Assembly (NCBI GenBank): GCA_928085145.1
Contig: OV725078.1
Span: 136,683,612 to 136,747,611 of the forward strand
Origin: Nezara viridula
Lineage: Eukaryota > Arthropoda > Insecta > Hemiptera > Pentatomidae
Length of the DNA: 64,000 bases
Direction of reading: 5' to 3'
Both the position numbers and the translations under genes were made by a program. Each line of letters opens with the position of its first letter. The stretch's first letter is position 1. Positions 44,714-57,902 of this stretch are shown one piece after another. Below the pieces are notes generated by a model, which did not search any database, had not been told where the DNA came from, and saw nothing but the letters and a program-made list of their open reading frames with translations.

Positions 44714-47700
44714 TATGATTACATTTAGGCACAGATGAGTTCAATATAAAATATCTAAGCGCATTCACGAATAATAAAGGCTGTTATGGTAACAAATTCT
44801 TACCAATTTCTATAAGATAGAATTTTCTTTATTAAAAACCTCTTTCTTAGCTACCAAATACAGAACATCCATTGTCACAGTAAATACTAAGTGGTATTGA
44901 TGCTAAAAATGTGCACTTTAACATATTCGAATAATACTAAGGAATATCCTTCAAAAAAATAAATGCTATGTTCAATATGACATCTTGTATCCAGTTTTAC
45001 TCAATAATACGCCAGTAGTTTAAATTTATGACAGCTCAAAAAACTGAGTAAATTTCAACTAATTTAAGATAAACTTGGAAATGTATTCGTTTTAATTCTA
45101 TATTTCAAAGTTAACACTATAAACAATCACAAAACTGCCGGCAGTAACCAATGTAACTCAAAACAACTAGCTAAGGTTAAAACAGAGTGCAAAGAGGAAC
45201 TATTTCATACCCGATTCACAAGTTTCAATTTTTCAAGCAACTAACCGACAACTTAACAAACCCCGCCTACCAAGAGAAACCTGTGATCGGATTCTGCATG
45301 CTGTAAATATTTAGAGATTTAAATTTAGCATCTAGAGAAAAAAAATAGGTACAAAACAATATTCTGAAACAAAATAAAATGAAAAATGGCCTCATGTTTA
45401 TGCAACAGTAAAAATAACTATTATTGAAGAAAGTTAGTCGACTGTTCTACATATCATAGTTGATAAATAATCAGGAAGCAATAATTTTAAGATTTTTATT
45501 GTTTCCCACGTTTCAACCCAAGCATGTGGGTCATCAGGGCATGTCTCCAGTACTGAAGGTGTTCTAGTGCTTAAACACCTAAAACAGCTATTGAAATGAG
45601 TAGAAAAACCGTTCTCAATTTTTAAAATTGTTCGAATTGGGCAAGTTCCTAAAATCAGCGCTGATATAATTTATTGACATCGGAAGTCCATCAGGCTGTT
45701 CCTAAACTCATAGATGGACCTATAAATGGAATTTGGCGTGTTCCTTTCTTCATGGATCGAATCACTGATGGCTTACCGGTTCCATCAGCTTTTGGTGTCG
45801 ATAGGTCCTCTGGATGGAGACTCATTATTGTTATTTCATATATTCATATTACTTTCTATGTATATCTATTGCTGTTTTGAAATTCTACGGTTCAGTAGAT
45901 AAATATTTCGTTACATATTTTTTTTATTTTTCATGTTTGCATGGCAGATGTTTTTACATTCCAGGAATGAAAACCTTGCGATAGAATTCAGTAGGGCGTT
46001 CCTAACCTCAGCCTGAATCCCAGTCTATCGGTCGTGGTTTCAATCGATCGATGGATGCCTACGATGGGAAGCAGTGAATACAAATTTGAAAATGTTCTTC
46101 ATGTTGAAAGTTGAGGTGTCCTGGAAGAATCTTGTCAAAGGAATAACCGTAAAATTTGCTGATTGGGATAACGTTATTTTATAGTGAATATTATGATCAA
46201 GAGACGATAAAAGATTATATGTACTTTAAGCTCGTTCAAAATATCTCTTTCTATGTAAATTTATTTAAAATTTATATAGTATTTACATTATCATAATAAA
46301 ATATGTTGGTTCACTTTGAAATAAAAGAATAAAATAAGAATAAAAAAATATATTCTTTCATGAAGGTGCTCAACACCTGCATAACTTCGTTGGCTCCTCC
46401 ATAGGAAATGCTAGTTGCACGTTAGTAGTTTAAAAAGGAGTAGCAGAGAATTTATTTATGCGCCGCACAGTGGTTGAAAATCGTTTTCGGGAAAAAATAA
46501 CGCTGGAAATACTGATCTATAAGTCACAGAAAAATAGTTTTGATACCATCATAATCGCAACTAAATTTTCTATATAATATTCACAGTAGAACCCCGTTCT
46601 CTCAGGGTTAACGGGGGATAAAAGAGATGAATATATTTTTTTCTCTCAGAATAAGATAGCCTCAGCTAACTAAATTATTGAAACTAATGAGATAGTTTTT
46701 TTTTTTTTATAACAACCAATCTTGACCTGTGAACTTATATTAAGAGAATGAATGATGTAGCATACTAATAACGGGGAAATTAACAGTGTAACAAATAGTG
46801 AAAATCTTGCTATAGTGTGAAAGAAGAGTTATTTAGTATTTTACTTTTTTCAATAGCCTAGACAGCACTTATATTGTAATTGACGGAAACACTTAGGATC
46901 AGTTAAATAAAAACAAAAATTAACAGGTCTTGTAAAGACTATTAAATACTGAACAATCGCTTATACACTTAAATTAAATCAAATATTCAAGAAAAGTTAC
47001 AATACGCTGGTCTAATACACATATAAGCTATAAATTAATTTTTGTAGACACATTTAATTTTAATTTTTAATTTCACTTTAACCAGTCATGTCTCGATTCT
47101 GACTAGGACGGATAAACGAGGTTGTATTGTGGTTTAAAATTTTTTTATAGTTAAAGTATTAAGTCAATTTATCAGATATCTATTCTTTAAAAAATATTAA
47201 ATTGTTTATGAATTTTATAAAATGAATAAAAGCAAAAGCATGATTTAGCGAGGAGATAGAAGGTTGAGAGCTTTTATTTTATGATTTCACTCCGTGCTAC
47301 CTAATACCAAAAACTCATTCCATGAAATTATTTTTTAAAAACTTATTATTTTTAAAATTCGAATTACTTAAATATTTACTAACTTATATACAACATGATA
47401 AGAATAAGACGGAGTTCCTCATTTTTATCCGAAATAAATAGAATCTGAAGAACTATTTTTTATAAATTTAATTTTTGTTTTATTTATATATTTTTGAAAA
47501 CATATAATTATATCTAAGGGAAAGATTTAGAAATAAAATACAAAGACATAGTAATTTATATATCATATAAAAAAATATTAAATAGTTTTGATTTTTAATA
47601 CGAATAAAAAAAACCTAACTAATTCTTACGTTTTAAAACAATCAATTGATATTTCTAGTAATCAATGACTAATTTAAAATATAACGAAAATATACATTAA

Positions 47701-49440
47701 ATTATATAACACGTAACAATATACTTAAAATTATATATGTTTATTTTATGGTCAGTATTTTTTTCATTGCAAATAGTCGCTCGTTCAAAAATAAACTAAT
47801 AAGTTTAATTTAATATATAACATAAAATTACGCTTAAATTACAGAGGCAGGTGAACGCAGCTGGAATCTGTTTTAATATGTTTTTAAGGATTCTAATCTT
47901 AATAAACAAATAGATGTTAGACCTGCGGTCTGCTACGATAAAAAGGTCTGAACCAACAAAATATTTTTTTTTCTATTTATTTTAGTACTTTTTGAAAATA
48001 ATATTGTGAACTTGAAAATACTAATAAGTAATTTATTTTTTCACACAGTGTATCGTTTCGAATAGCTGTTCATGATTATAAAAATAAATCATACCAAACA
48101 TACAAAATGTGAGTGAAAATAATAATAATAATGTCGAACAATTTTCGTTGCAATTCAAACATTATTCCATGGTTGGATTTGGAAGGCTCGTACAACGTTA
48201 AAAATCGATATTTTACTGATTGAATTAGTGAAATATCTTAGGCACTAATCTATTTTTGATTGACGAAGAGAAAATAGTTTTTTAAATGCCTTCAAAAAAT
48301 AGTTTTTCCATCTTTCAATCACTGTGGGACGTCGTCACACTACCATCTCCTCTCTCTGAATTATGTAACTTGGTTCCTCTTGCAATCGGGAACATTGCTG
48401 CCATTCGTGAGTAACAAATCCTCGTACTCATCATACTTGAGAAGTGTTCAACTAATTGAATGACGATTGAAAAATCGCCTGATAAACATAGCCACTGGTT
48501 TTAGAGTGTCATACACAAGAATTATTGGAAATGTAATTTACCGACATTTATACAAAATATACAGTTGTTAACGGCTGTTCCAAGAACGTAGTGGAATGCA
48601 TATTGAGGCTTGAGTGTCGATTGAAAATTTAGCTGTAGTCCGCTTGTCCGTCATGATGCGTTGAGTCACAAGTCACAAGTTATTTCAGTTTTAAGTCAAA
48701 AGTTAATTTAAGTAATAATATTTATATTTGTATTCTTAGTTTTGGATTAATTCCTCCTTGCAATAAATTAGTTCTTTTTTTTTTTTTTTTTAATTCCGCT
48801 CTATTTTGCACCTTCATATTCTCTGAAAACAGGCCAGCATCCCTTGTAAACTTATATATACCGGGATAAACTAATTGGCTCAGCTTTTGATCAGCCTTTA
48901 ATGCAGTCACAACCATAATCGAAATTCCGCATCCTAGACAATACGTCGCATCTGCATGTAATGTGGCAAGAAGTTTCATCCTCTTGACTTAAGAACCTTC
49001 AGGTCTGTGCTTCAAGTAATCCCAAGTTAGAGACGTGCTTATCAAGTCGTGACCCATATATAGTCCTGTCTTAACTCTGAACCTTGAAGTACTCCTTTTC
49101 TTGAGTAGAGGTATTTGCTCTTTTCTTTGGACAGGTCCTACTAGGAACAACTTATAATGTGTTTATTTCCTAGTATTCTCTTAACGGAGCTTAGTCATAT
49201 TTCCCACAGCTACTTCAACACTTATTTTCGCACAAATGACTCCAATTTAACAAATGGGCTCCGGCGCTAAAGTCTGTTGTTCTAATAAGCCCTTCTTACC
49301 AAGGTTAACCGTCTCCTGATTACCAGAGATTCCTGAGTGTCCAGAAACCCACTCATCCCTCTCCTTGCTTTACTTTCATCCACCAATTTAGACTGGCTTG
49401 CATAGCCGCTTGGTCCTAGGTACCAATATCCGCTTATCAA
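44714..49440. other. Region upstream of BRD7, mostly unidentified
   Basis: AT-rich, no convincing exon. It holds a Penelope-type hammerhead-like motif (45511-45537, separate entry). A GC-richer block lies at 45650-45850 and another at 45990-46060. At about 46468 (CGCCGCACAGTGGTTGAAAA) is a copy of the end of the 35122-37390 foldback. A GC-richer stretch at 48600-49400 has ORFs without known motifs. The BRD7 promoter must lie at its left edge. Confidence 0.5.
45485..45545 (-). repeat. Penelope-type tail with hammerhead-like core
   Basis: On the minus strand: CTGATGA (45537-45531), stem CCCA-loop-TGGG, then TTGAAACG. This is the order of hammerhead core boxes with a 4-bp stem II, followed by GGGAAACAATAAAAA as in the copy at 26003-26050. 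It is probably the tail of a Penelope-like element. Confidence 0.5.
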
Positions 49441-49444
49441 TCCA

Positions 49445-49985
49445 TACATATCGAGATTCAAGTTTCCGATTACTTCAGCACTTACTAGACAAACGCTCAA
49501 AACTTCCAATTAATTACAAAAGACTCATATTCATGACTATAATAAGGCCTATTTGGACATACGGAGTTGAGCTATGGGGCTCCACTAAACCATCGAATTC
49601 CTCTCGTATCCAATCCTTACTATCCAAATACCTTTCTTAAAAACCTCAATACTCTCTACTTTGTTATAAATAAAACGATCCATATGAGCTTAATGTTTCA
49701 GATCTAGCCCAATCAGATACCAATCTTCCATAATAAACTTCAGAATCATCCCAACCCTCTCGTTTCTAACCTTGCTTCCTCTTCCATTCCTAATAACCCT
49801 CCAAGGCGTCTGAAAAGAAGAAGGCTCCGTAATCTCCTAATGTATACATATCATTACAATGCTACCATTGGGTAGTTTCTCAACAAGTGTTTTCACATCA
49901 TTATATCCATACGTTCAAATTTACTAAACGTATTTCTTTAATACAGTTGTAAATATTATCAAGAAAAAAATAGACTCTCATTTAA
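49445..49985 (+). pseudogene. Jockey LINE 3' end, second copy
   Basis: RLLQHLLDKRSKLPINYKRL and MTIIRPIWTYGVELWGSTKP, the latter identical in protein to the element at 27809-28969, so they are the same family in opposite orientation. The 3' untranslated end (GCTACCATTGGGTAG..., TTCTTTAATACAGTTGTAAAT) is also shared. 5'-truncated and frame-broken. Confidence 0.88.
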
Positions 49986-50458
49986 ACAAAACTATATTGA
50001 TTTACTTCAGTATAAAATCGTAAAACCATTTTTTAAAACTATATTCAATCTAGTTTTGTATGATGTACGATCTTAAATTGTTGTAACCATTGTAACAACC
50101 ATTAAGGAATATTAAATTATAATGATGGGGGTAATGGTAAATTATATATATAAAATCAAAGATTTTGTTTATTTAATGAAAGAATTACTACTGCATGCAA
50201 CAAACCTATCCTAGGTAGTAAATTACATTTTCACCAATATGCCAAATATATTTTTTTATCTTAAAACATATCTTTTGAAACAGAACACTTGAAATATTAT
50301 TTTCGTATTTATTAAACAAAAATTATAAAAAACCTTTGACAGCAATTTTCCATACATAAGGGTTAGTATAGAAATTCATTTAATTTATATATCCTATTTA
50401 ATTTCAATTTTAAAACAATAAAATTGAAATACACCATTTTATAATAGACAGTTTATTT

Positions 50459-50617
50459 TTATTTAGTTAAAATTTCTTTTATTTTTTGAACAACTCCTTT
50501 AAAATTGTTTTCATTTTCTTGTGATGTCGGAATGATGAAATCCATGTGGTTGAAGTTCTCATCTTCTATGTAATGTTTTGTTTCCACTTTAATTTCCTTG
50601 AGGAGAACGTCGACATC
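50459..50617 (-). CDS. Lipase last exon with stop codon
   Basis: Acceptor CAG at 50620-50618; stop TAA at 50461-50459. It encodes DVDVLLKEI and the catalytic-His motif FNHMDFII, ending KEILTK. A polyadenylation-type AATAAA overlaps the stop region directly downstream (about 50460-50450, minus strand). Confidence 0.94.
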   Translation of the reverse strand, partial: DVDVLLKEIKVETKHYIEDENFNHMDFIIPTSQENENNFKGVVQKIKEILTK

Positions 50618-53600
50618 CTGAAATATATTTTACACATTATAATACATGAGTATGAATGGTAATACTCGTGGTAACAAAAATATTAGTAATACATTAGATT
50701 TAGAAATCCTTTGGAGAAAGATAAACTTAATGATAGATTAAATATTTAGGTTGCGTAAGGATAATATTCTAAGTTCGGCTGGCTGAAAAAAATTTAAAGC
50801 TAAGAATTAGGACGATTTTAGATTCATTTGTAACTTCAGAGAGATTGTTTTCCTCCGACTTGATGATATTGTCCAGTTTTTAATTCCGGAGGTGGACGGA
50901 CATTCTCTAAAAATGGTTGAAGTTTTAAACCGTTGTTAGATAGTTTTTAATTGTAGATCGGTATAATGCAAAGGTGAAGCAATAAGTAGATTGAATTTAA
51001 ACCTAGAATATTCAGGGCTTTTTGAGGGATATAAGACATATTCTTATTGATAGATTCATCCGCTAAGTATATAATGTTCATGTTCCATGTAAGAGTGGCA
51101 TTATTTTTTATGTCGCCCAAAGTAAGCTCAGATCTGGAACTCTGGAACGGGATAAGAGCAGCTGAAGATGTTATACAGTGACCATCAAAATGTAATTATA
51201 TCAAACTGAATATAATTACATTTTAAATATTTAATTAATAAATTTATCGTTTAACTATGACTTCAATACCGTTGTTATTAATTTTATCGTTCATATTTGT
51301 CTAAAAATAATTATATATATTTTAAATAAACATTTAGGTAAAAAGTATTACATATTATGTAATAATTTAGCCCAGAAGTCTATATATACATATATTTTTT
51401 ATAAAATGCCGGGATTAGTGTAAGGTGACCGCATTTAACTGAAATTAATAATTTGATTATGGAAGAATTATTTTAGCGGGGAATTTGAAACCCAATTAAT
51501 CTCCTCCATATTTGTCCTGATTCATTTTTTTTCCTTCTTCATTTATTCATTTCACAATATTAAGAAAAAAATTGAGAAATTTGTCTTCCTAACTATTAAA
51601 AACCCTCCGAGGCGTCTGAAAAGAAGATGGCACCGTGATCTCCTAATGTAGACATATTATTAGAGTGCTACCAGTGGGTAGTTTTTCAGCAAATGTTTTC
51701 ATGTCATTGGATCCATGTGTTTTACCAGGAGGCTGAGGTAGCCGTGCGGGCTAATTCGCTTGCAATTGGTAATTAAAAATTGTGCAATGTCGAGCGTGGT
51801 TAGTACTTGGATGGGTGACCGTCCAACAAGGGAAGCCAGGCTGCCCGAGATTCCTGTCCCACCCTCGGGTATGTGAGGCCCGACAGTTTACTGGAGGCAA
51901 TTCACACCGACCGGGCGTAGGACTGATGACCCTACCCCGTGTACTTAATTCGGAAATCGGGATGTGGTCTACTAGGATGTCAATAGCCTCTTTGAGGTTT
52001 GGTCCACGGACGGTCTGTTTAGGAAAAAGATAGACCCTCGTGCGCCTGTTGGTTACGGAGCTACGATCATGGTTCGTAGCAACGTGAGCTCGGGTGACAC
52101 CCTCTAAGCTATCTGTGCTACCGGAAGCAATATACGTCTGTATGGAGACCACATCTCGAGGACAAAGTACAAATTTACTAGATTTATTTCTTTAATACAG
52201 TTGTAAATATCATGAATTAATAAATAAATAAACTGTTGAAAAGGATACAGCTGTTGAAGGAATCGTTTGAGACAGTAGTTTAATGGAAATAGAGGGTTTG
52301 AAAGGAGACAAGTGGTCATAATAAAGAAAATTAAAGTGAAGTATTCCGATAGAATAGTACACGGTGTAGGACATTATAGAATGAATTTTTATTTGAATAA
52401 TTTATTCAATAATTAATATATTACCATTTTCCAGTTTTGACCTCTTTTTCGTAAATTAACTTCTCAATATTTTTCGCATGTAGGTAGATTCTATAAAATA
52501 ATCACACTTAATTTTGTCGATTATTGTTTATTAATTTACGTTTCAGGGAATCTCTGTCCCCTTCTCCCGCATATAATATGCCCCACCAGAATTGGGGAAG
52601 TCCTAATTGTTAATATGTTTGGTCAATGATTAAAATTAAACTTTTTTTTTTTTTAGTATTTTTTTTAGAAAACTAAGAACTCCTGTTTTCCGAAGTTGGG
52701 AAACAAAATAATAAGAGACATAGCTAATGGTATAGTCGTTCCATATTACCTGAGTTGCTGCCAAATGATCGCTTTCACAATAAAAAACATGAAGATTATT
52801 CTTGATAGCCTTCAAATCGATCTCTGGAGCAGTTGCCTGTCCATACGCCTTAGTATTTTTTTCTTCCCCGTAGTCAAAAAATGTGGCTTTGCCTGAAAAA
52901 CAATCACTAAATAGTAATTAAAAATAATAATTATTTAAAAAAGAATCCTGCGGCATCAGAAAAAAATAACATTATAATGCGTTTCAGGTAATTAATATAT
53001 TTTTTTTAAATTTATGTTGAAAAGATATGAAGTTATTTCTTTTTAACGTATCTCGAAGTCTCCATAGAAGTTGCTGGGATAGCTTAGGAATGTCGAGATT
53101 CATTTTCTGGAAGCATCACTAAATAAGTATTAACACCCCCCGAGTGGAATTCGAACCCACACCGCTCCGAGAAATCAAGGCCCCTCGACCCAAAGAGATT
53201 AAAAATCTCAGCTTAAAGCATAACATGTCAGTGATTTTTTCCTTGGTACCGAGACATTTATGATTTTTTTTTAACTGAATTTATTTTAACATAAAACTTT
53301 TTGATTGATATAAGTATTTTTGACAAAGAATAAAGCGATAATCCATGTTCTACACAGCTTTACCAAAAATTAAATAATATTTAGATTATAAAAAAAAAAT
53401 GTAGATTCTCAAAACAAAATTGATTGAGCTCTTTTTTTTTCTTGGGAAGTACACAAAAAATATTTTTCGACTGACGTTTCGGCCTAAGTTTCGGGCTTTT
53501 ATTAGAGCTAACAAGGAGAGATTACGGACGTTGGGTCACCGATTTCAATGAAACGTTTTTTGGTGAAACTAGGTCAAACAATATTTGACCTACATAAGTC

Positions 53601-56600
53601 CTTGAGAATGCGTTCTAGGATTCGAGAAAAAACAATTTTTATAAAATTTTACTAACTTTCTATATTACTGTTATCGGACCTTGCTCTGCAGGGATTTCTA
53701 AATTATTATACATCATTCGATTTGCATATAGTAAAAAAAATCATATTACTCATTGTTTTAAATGAATTCTAATGTATAATAAATTACAAAAACCCAAAAC
53801 AGCTTCCAGTAAAGTGGGCCAAGTAAATTTTTGTCATGAAAAAAACAATTCATATTCGTTTTTAGCGTCCACTTAAACCCTTTGTTGGGGCCAGGGGTAT
53901 TTCGAAATTCAAATACAATCCTTTCCCCGTTGAGTTTCCTCAAAGGTGGGGAAAATACGAATAAAATTAAATGATGGGAAAGAAGGGTAAAAATTATGAG
54001 TAAAAAATGAGACCTGTTAAACATGAAAAAAACACGCACAACAACATAATATAAAATAAAAATATTCATTAAATCAATAATGGAAAATAAAGAATTCCCG
54101 TTTTGACGTTTATAATTTAGTATAGTGGAAAAAAGATATATACAAATGTTCAAAACAAAATGAAATAAGAGTGTTAAAATACACTTAAATAAAACCAAAC
54201 ATAAATACAATATTCAGTGAAAATAAAAAATTGTCCATTAAAAAATAAAACATAAATATACTTCTAAAATTAGAGGTAAAAATAATTTAACACTCAATCG
54301 AATGTCCAAAAGAATAAACTAATTTAGAGGAGAAACAAAAATTAAATAAATGTTCAACGTCTTTTGTAGATGAAAAAAAAATAACAACGATCCCAGAGAT
54401 AATTAAACAATATTACTTCCACCGAGGTTATCTCTCTTGGTGTTCTGTGATCGATGGTGGTGAGTATCGATAGGCGTTTCGATATCGATGGTCGCTGATG
54501 TGCGGAACATATGTGGTTAGAAAATGGCGCTAGGCTGGCGCAAGGTGAGGTTGAGACAGAAGCAGTTGGTGGGAAGAGGGGAGCGGAGGGTCGGATGTCC
54601 AAATACATAGACCCTGCGTCTATGAAAGCTCGCTCCTGACTGACTTCCCGGCAGTCTTATCATAAATTGTTGGTGTCTTAATACCCAAGACTTGGTATTA
54701 CTGCCGGGCTGATGGGTATAAATAAGCGATAATACGTCGCGAATAATATCCGATATATAAATAATATACATTGAGTTATATTTTCTGGAACAATTATATC
54801 TTAGCTTTTACAAAAAAAAAATAATAATAAACATTTATTCAATGAACATTCAAAAAAATAAAAATGGTAAGACAAAATAATAATAAAAAAATAAAGTGTG
54901 TATGCGGCGTTTACACCCTTAAATACAAGTTTGTTTAAAAAAAATTTTGTACTCAATTTTATGAGATAATTTATTTCCATGCCGTTTACTAAAATATTCA
55001 TAGCTCCTCAGGATTCTCTCCTAAGTCAACAATTAGAAAGATAAATTACTGCTCTTCAAAACCATATTTCCTAATTTTCTGTTGGAAATTGGTCCATTGC
55101 TTAGATGAACTGCTATGTATCTGTTGAGATCTGTTATCACTTCGATAAAAATCTCCCTCTACTGATTTGTGTATTTCTAAGTATTGCAAATTCTAGCCAA
55201 CTTCTCTTTATTAAATAAACAATGCTATTACAAAATACGCCTTCTTTGTAATCATGATAATAATTAACGTACTATGAAATCAATATTTTTGTATTTTTAT
55301 TCATTGAATTTATTATACATATAATGGTACATTTGGTACAACTATTAGGGCACTTGGCAGACTTAATCAATCCTTCGTTCCAGTCTTAATTTTTGTGAAA
55401 TGTTTAGAATAAATAAAATAAAAACTAAAATAGGTGAAGTTAATATAAAATAAACTGGTCTGTGGGGAAAGGCGGTGTAAGATGACGAAGTTAAGTTTTT
55501 GTTATTTTTCCTGGCCACTGGGAGAAGATTTAAGAACTGAATTTTTTATGAGAACTTCTTCAATATCTCGCGTAATACCGTCATGTTATGGGTTTTCACA
55601 AAAATTGGAATGGGGGTTATCCCAGCTACGGGGTAAGATGACAAAAAGATCTGAGATTTTATACATATATATGATTTCAGCAAGAAATATAAAACTGTGA
55701 AAGTAACCACAAACGGTTACCAAAATATACGATAAGTAAAATTTATTTTAGTACTTTAAAGTCACATTTATAGTCCCAGTGACTTGCATCACTCTGGTCC
55801 CGTATGCAACACTCAGAATGAGCCCAGTTGAAGTACTTGCAGTACTGCTACCACAGTTTGTCATTGCCTTCCTCCGAGCACAATTTGTAGAATTCGTTAT
55901 CTTTTCCCCTCACGCAATTTTGACCAATCTAACATTTATCAGTAACCAAAGCTATTGTGAAAGAAATAGGTCTCCTATGCGTTATGGAGCTTTGCATTCA
56001 GAATATTATAGCAAGAAAGTTGGAAAATATACCTTTGACTACTGATTCCTTTGCCTTTCGAGATTCGAAAGTTACTTCGAACTGTTCTGTGTCTGAACTC
56101 GTGGTTAAAAGTGAACACAACATGAACACACTTGTTTATACTAATGAGTTACGTAGTCCAACACTACACCAATCTTATGCTGGATAGGACGTAATCCTAA
56201 CTGTGATTGATAGTGAGAAATACAGACTTTGTCATATTTTCCAATTTGTCATATTACACCATTTTCCACTAAATTGAAAAGAATAAAAAAATGTCGATAT
56301 GACAGTTATAGAGAAACGTAAGAGAGATTAATTGTGTTTATCTGTTAGTAACCCTTTTCGTCGGAACAATTACTTTATTTATCTAGAACAACATATAGTG
56401 TAACATCAGCAGACTTCTAGGAACACACGTACTGGATTCTTTCTCCCAGTAATTGGAGAATCTTCCAGCTTTTTATTACCAATTAAAAATAAGTAGTTGT
56501 TAAGTTTAATTCTAACAAGCTAATCAGAAATATATTGTTAAACTTTTGTTCCAAGCAATATTCACGAAAGTTATTATTTGTTACTAATGAATATACTTAA

Positions 56601-57797
56601 TTGGGGCCCAAACATAGATTGACTCCTTAAAGACATGAAATTCATACTGCCAAGTATGAACAGGACTTTTAATTAAAACAAATATTAATACTATATGACA
56701 AAATAAAAGATAGAAAAGAGACAAAAGGTAATTGTACTATAAATGGAAAAATCCAAACAACAAAGCCACGAGTCTCCAAACATGCGGGTGAATAGTTAAC
56801 TTTAGTGTTGCCGAAATGCGAGACCGAGACGAGTCTTGGTCTTGCAAACACAGTCTTGGTCATGGTCTTGGTCTTGCGCAAGCGTGACGCAACAGACTTG
56901 CAGTTACTTATTAGCTTATTACTATACAGATATTACTGTAATTTTTTAGATAAGAGAAACCTAACTAAGCCCAAATGAAAAATTAGAGGATTTAAATTCA
57001 AATGTCTATACCAATTAATAGTAACTAAACACATAGTAACTAAGCTTGTCGAGTATTAGTAACTATTTTGCCTAAATTTTTATTTAAAAAATCGATTTTT
57101 TTTACCAGTCTTGGTACCAGTTTTGCAACCGTTAGGCGGCCTTGGTCTTGGTCTTGCGAAGTGCAAGACCGATTTCGGGCAACACGATTTAACTTGCCAA
57201 CGACGTTTCGCCAATTCAGGCATCATAAGGGTAAAAAACACAGATCAGTTTTCACCCGTATGTTTGGGGACTCATGGCTTTGTTGTTTGGATTTTTCCAT
57301 TCATAACACAATATTTTACAACCTAAAATGAATTATTGAATCGATTATTATTTTTAAAATTTTTTCATAACTTCAGGAATGTAAAAATATTTTCATATTA
57401 AAAATGATTATATTATATTATAAATTATTTTAAATCTTAAGAACTGTAGGTGCATCGGCATTACTGGAATACTGACACCTATGATGAAACGTGCAAACTA
57501 AATAGTAAATGATCGCTATCACAGATCAAACACCTTTTGTTTTGTGTTTTGTAGTAACCTACACTCTATTGGGCCAAACAGCCCAAATTTATTGTATATG
57601 TAAATATTTAGTTGTGTTTATTATGCACTTCTATTTTTATAGTGAATTATACGTCGTGGCATAACACTTTTGACCAAGGGCTCCTTCATATTTTACGGTA
57701 AGTTTTATTATGTTGCCGTAGTTAAATTATAAACCAGTTTCAACTATGGCGTTGTAAAAAGTCAACGATTACAATTGTACAGGAAAAAAGTATATAT

Positions 57798-57829
<32 letters not shown>

Positions 57830-57844
57830 CATACTGTATGTAAG

Positions 57845-57902
<58 letters not shown>

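Noticed and set aside
51722..52165. A 5S rRNA gene
   Set aside because: Only about 40 bp resemble 5S; the A-box side and the terminal stem of 5S rRNA are missing.
53105..53190. Functional tRNA gene on the minus strand
   Set aside because: Only the T-arm is convincing; no D-arm, anticodon arm or acceptor stem could be paired.
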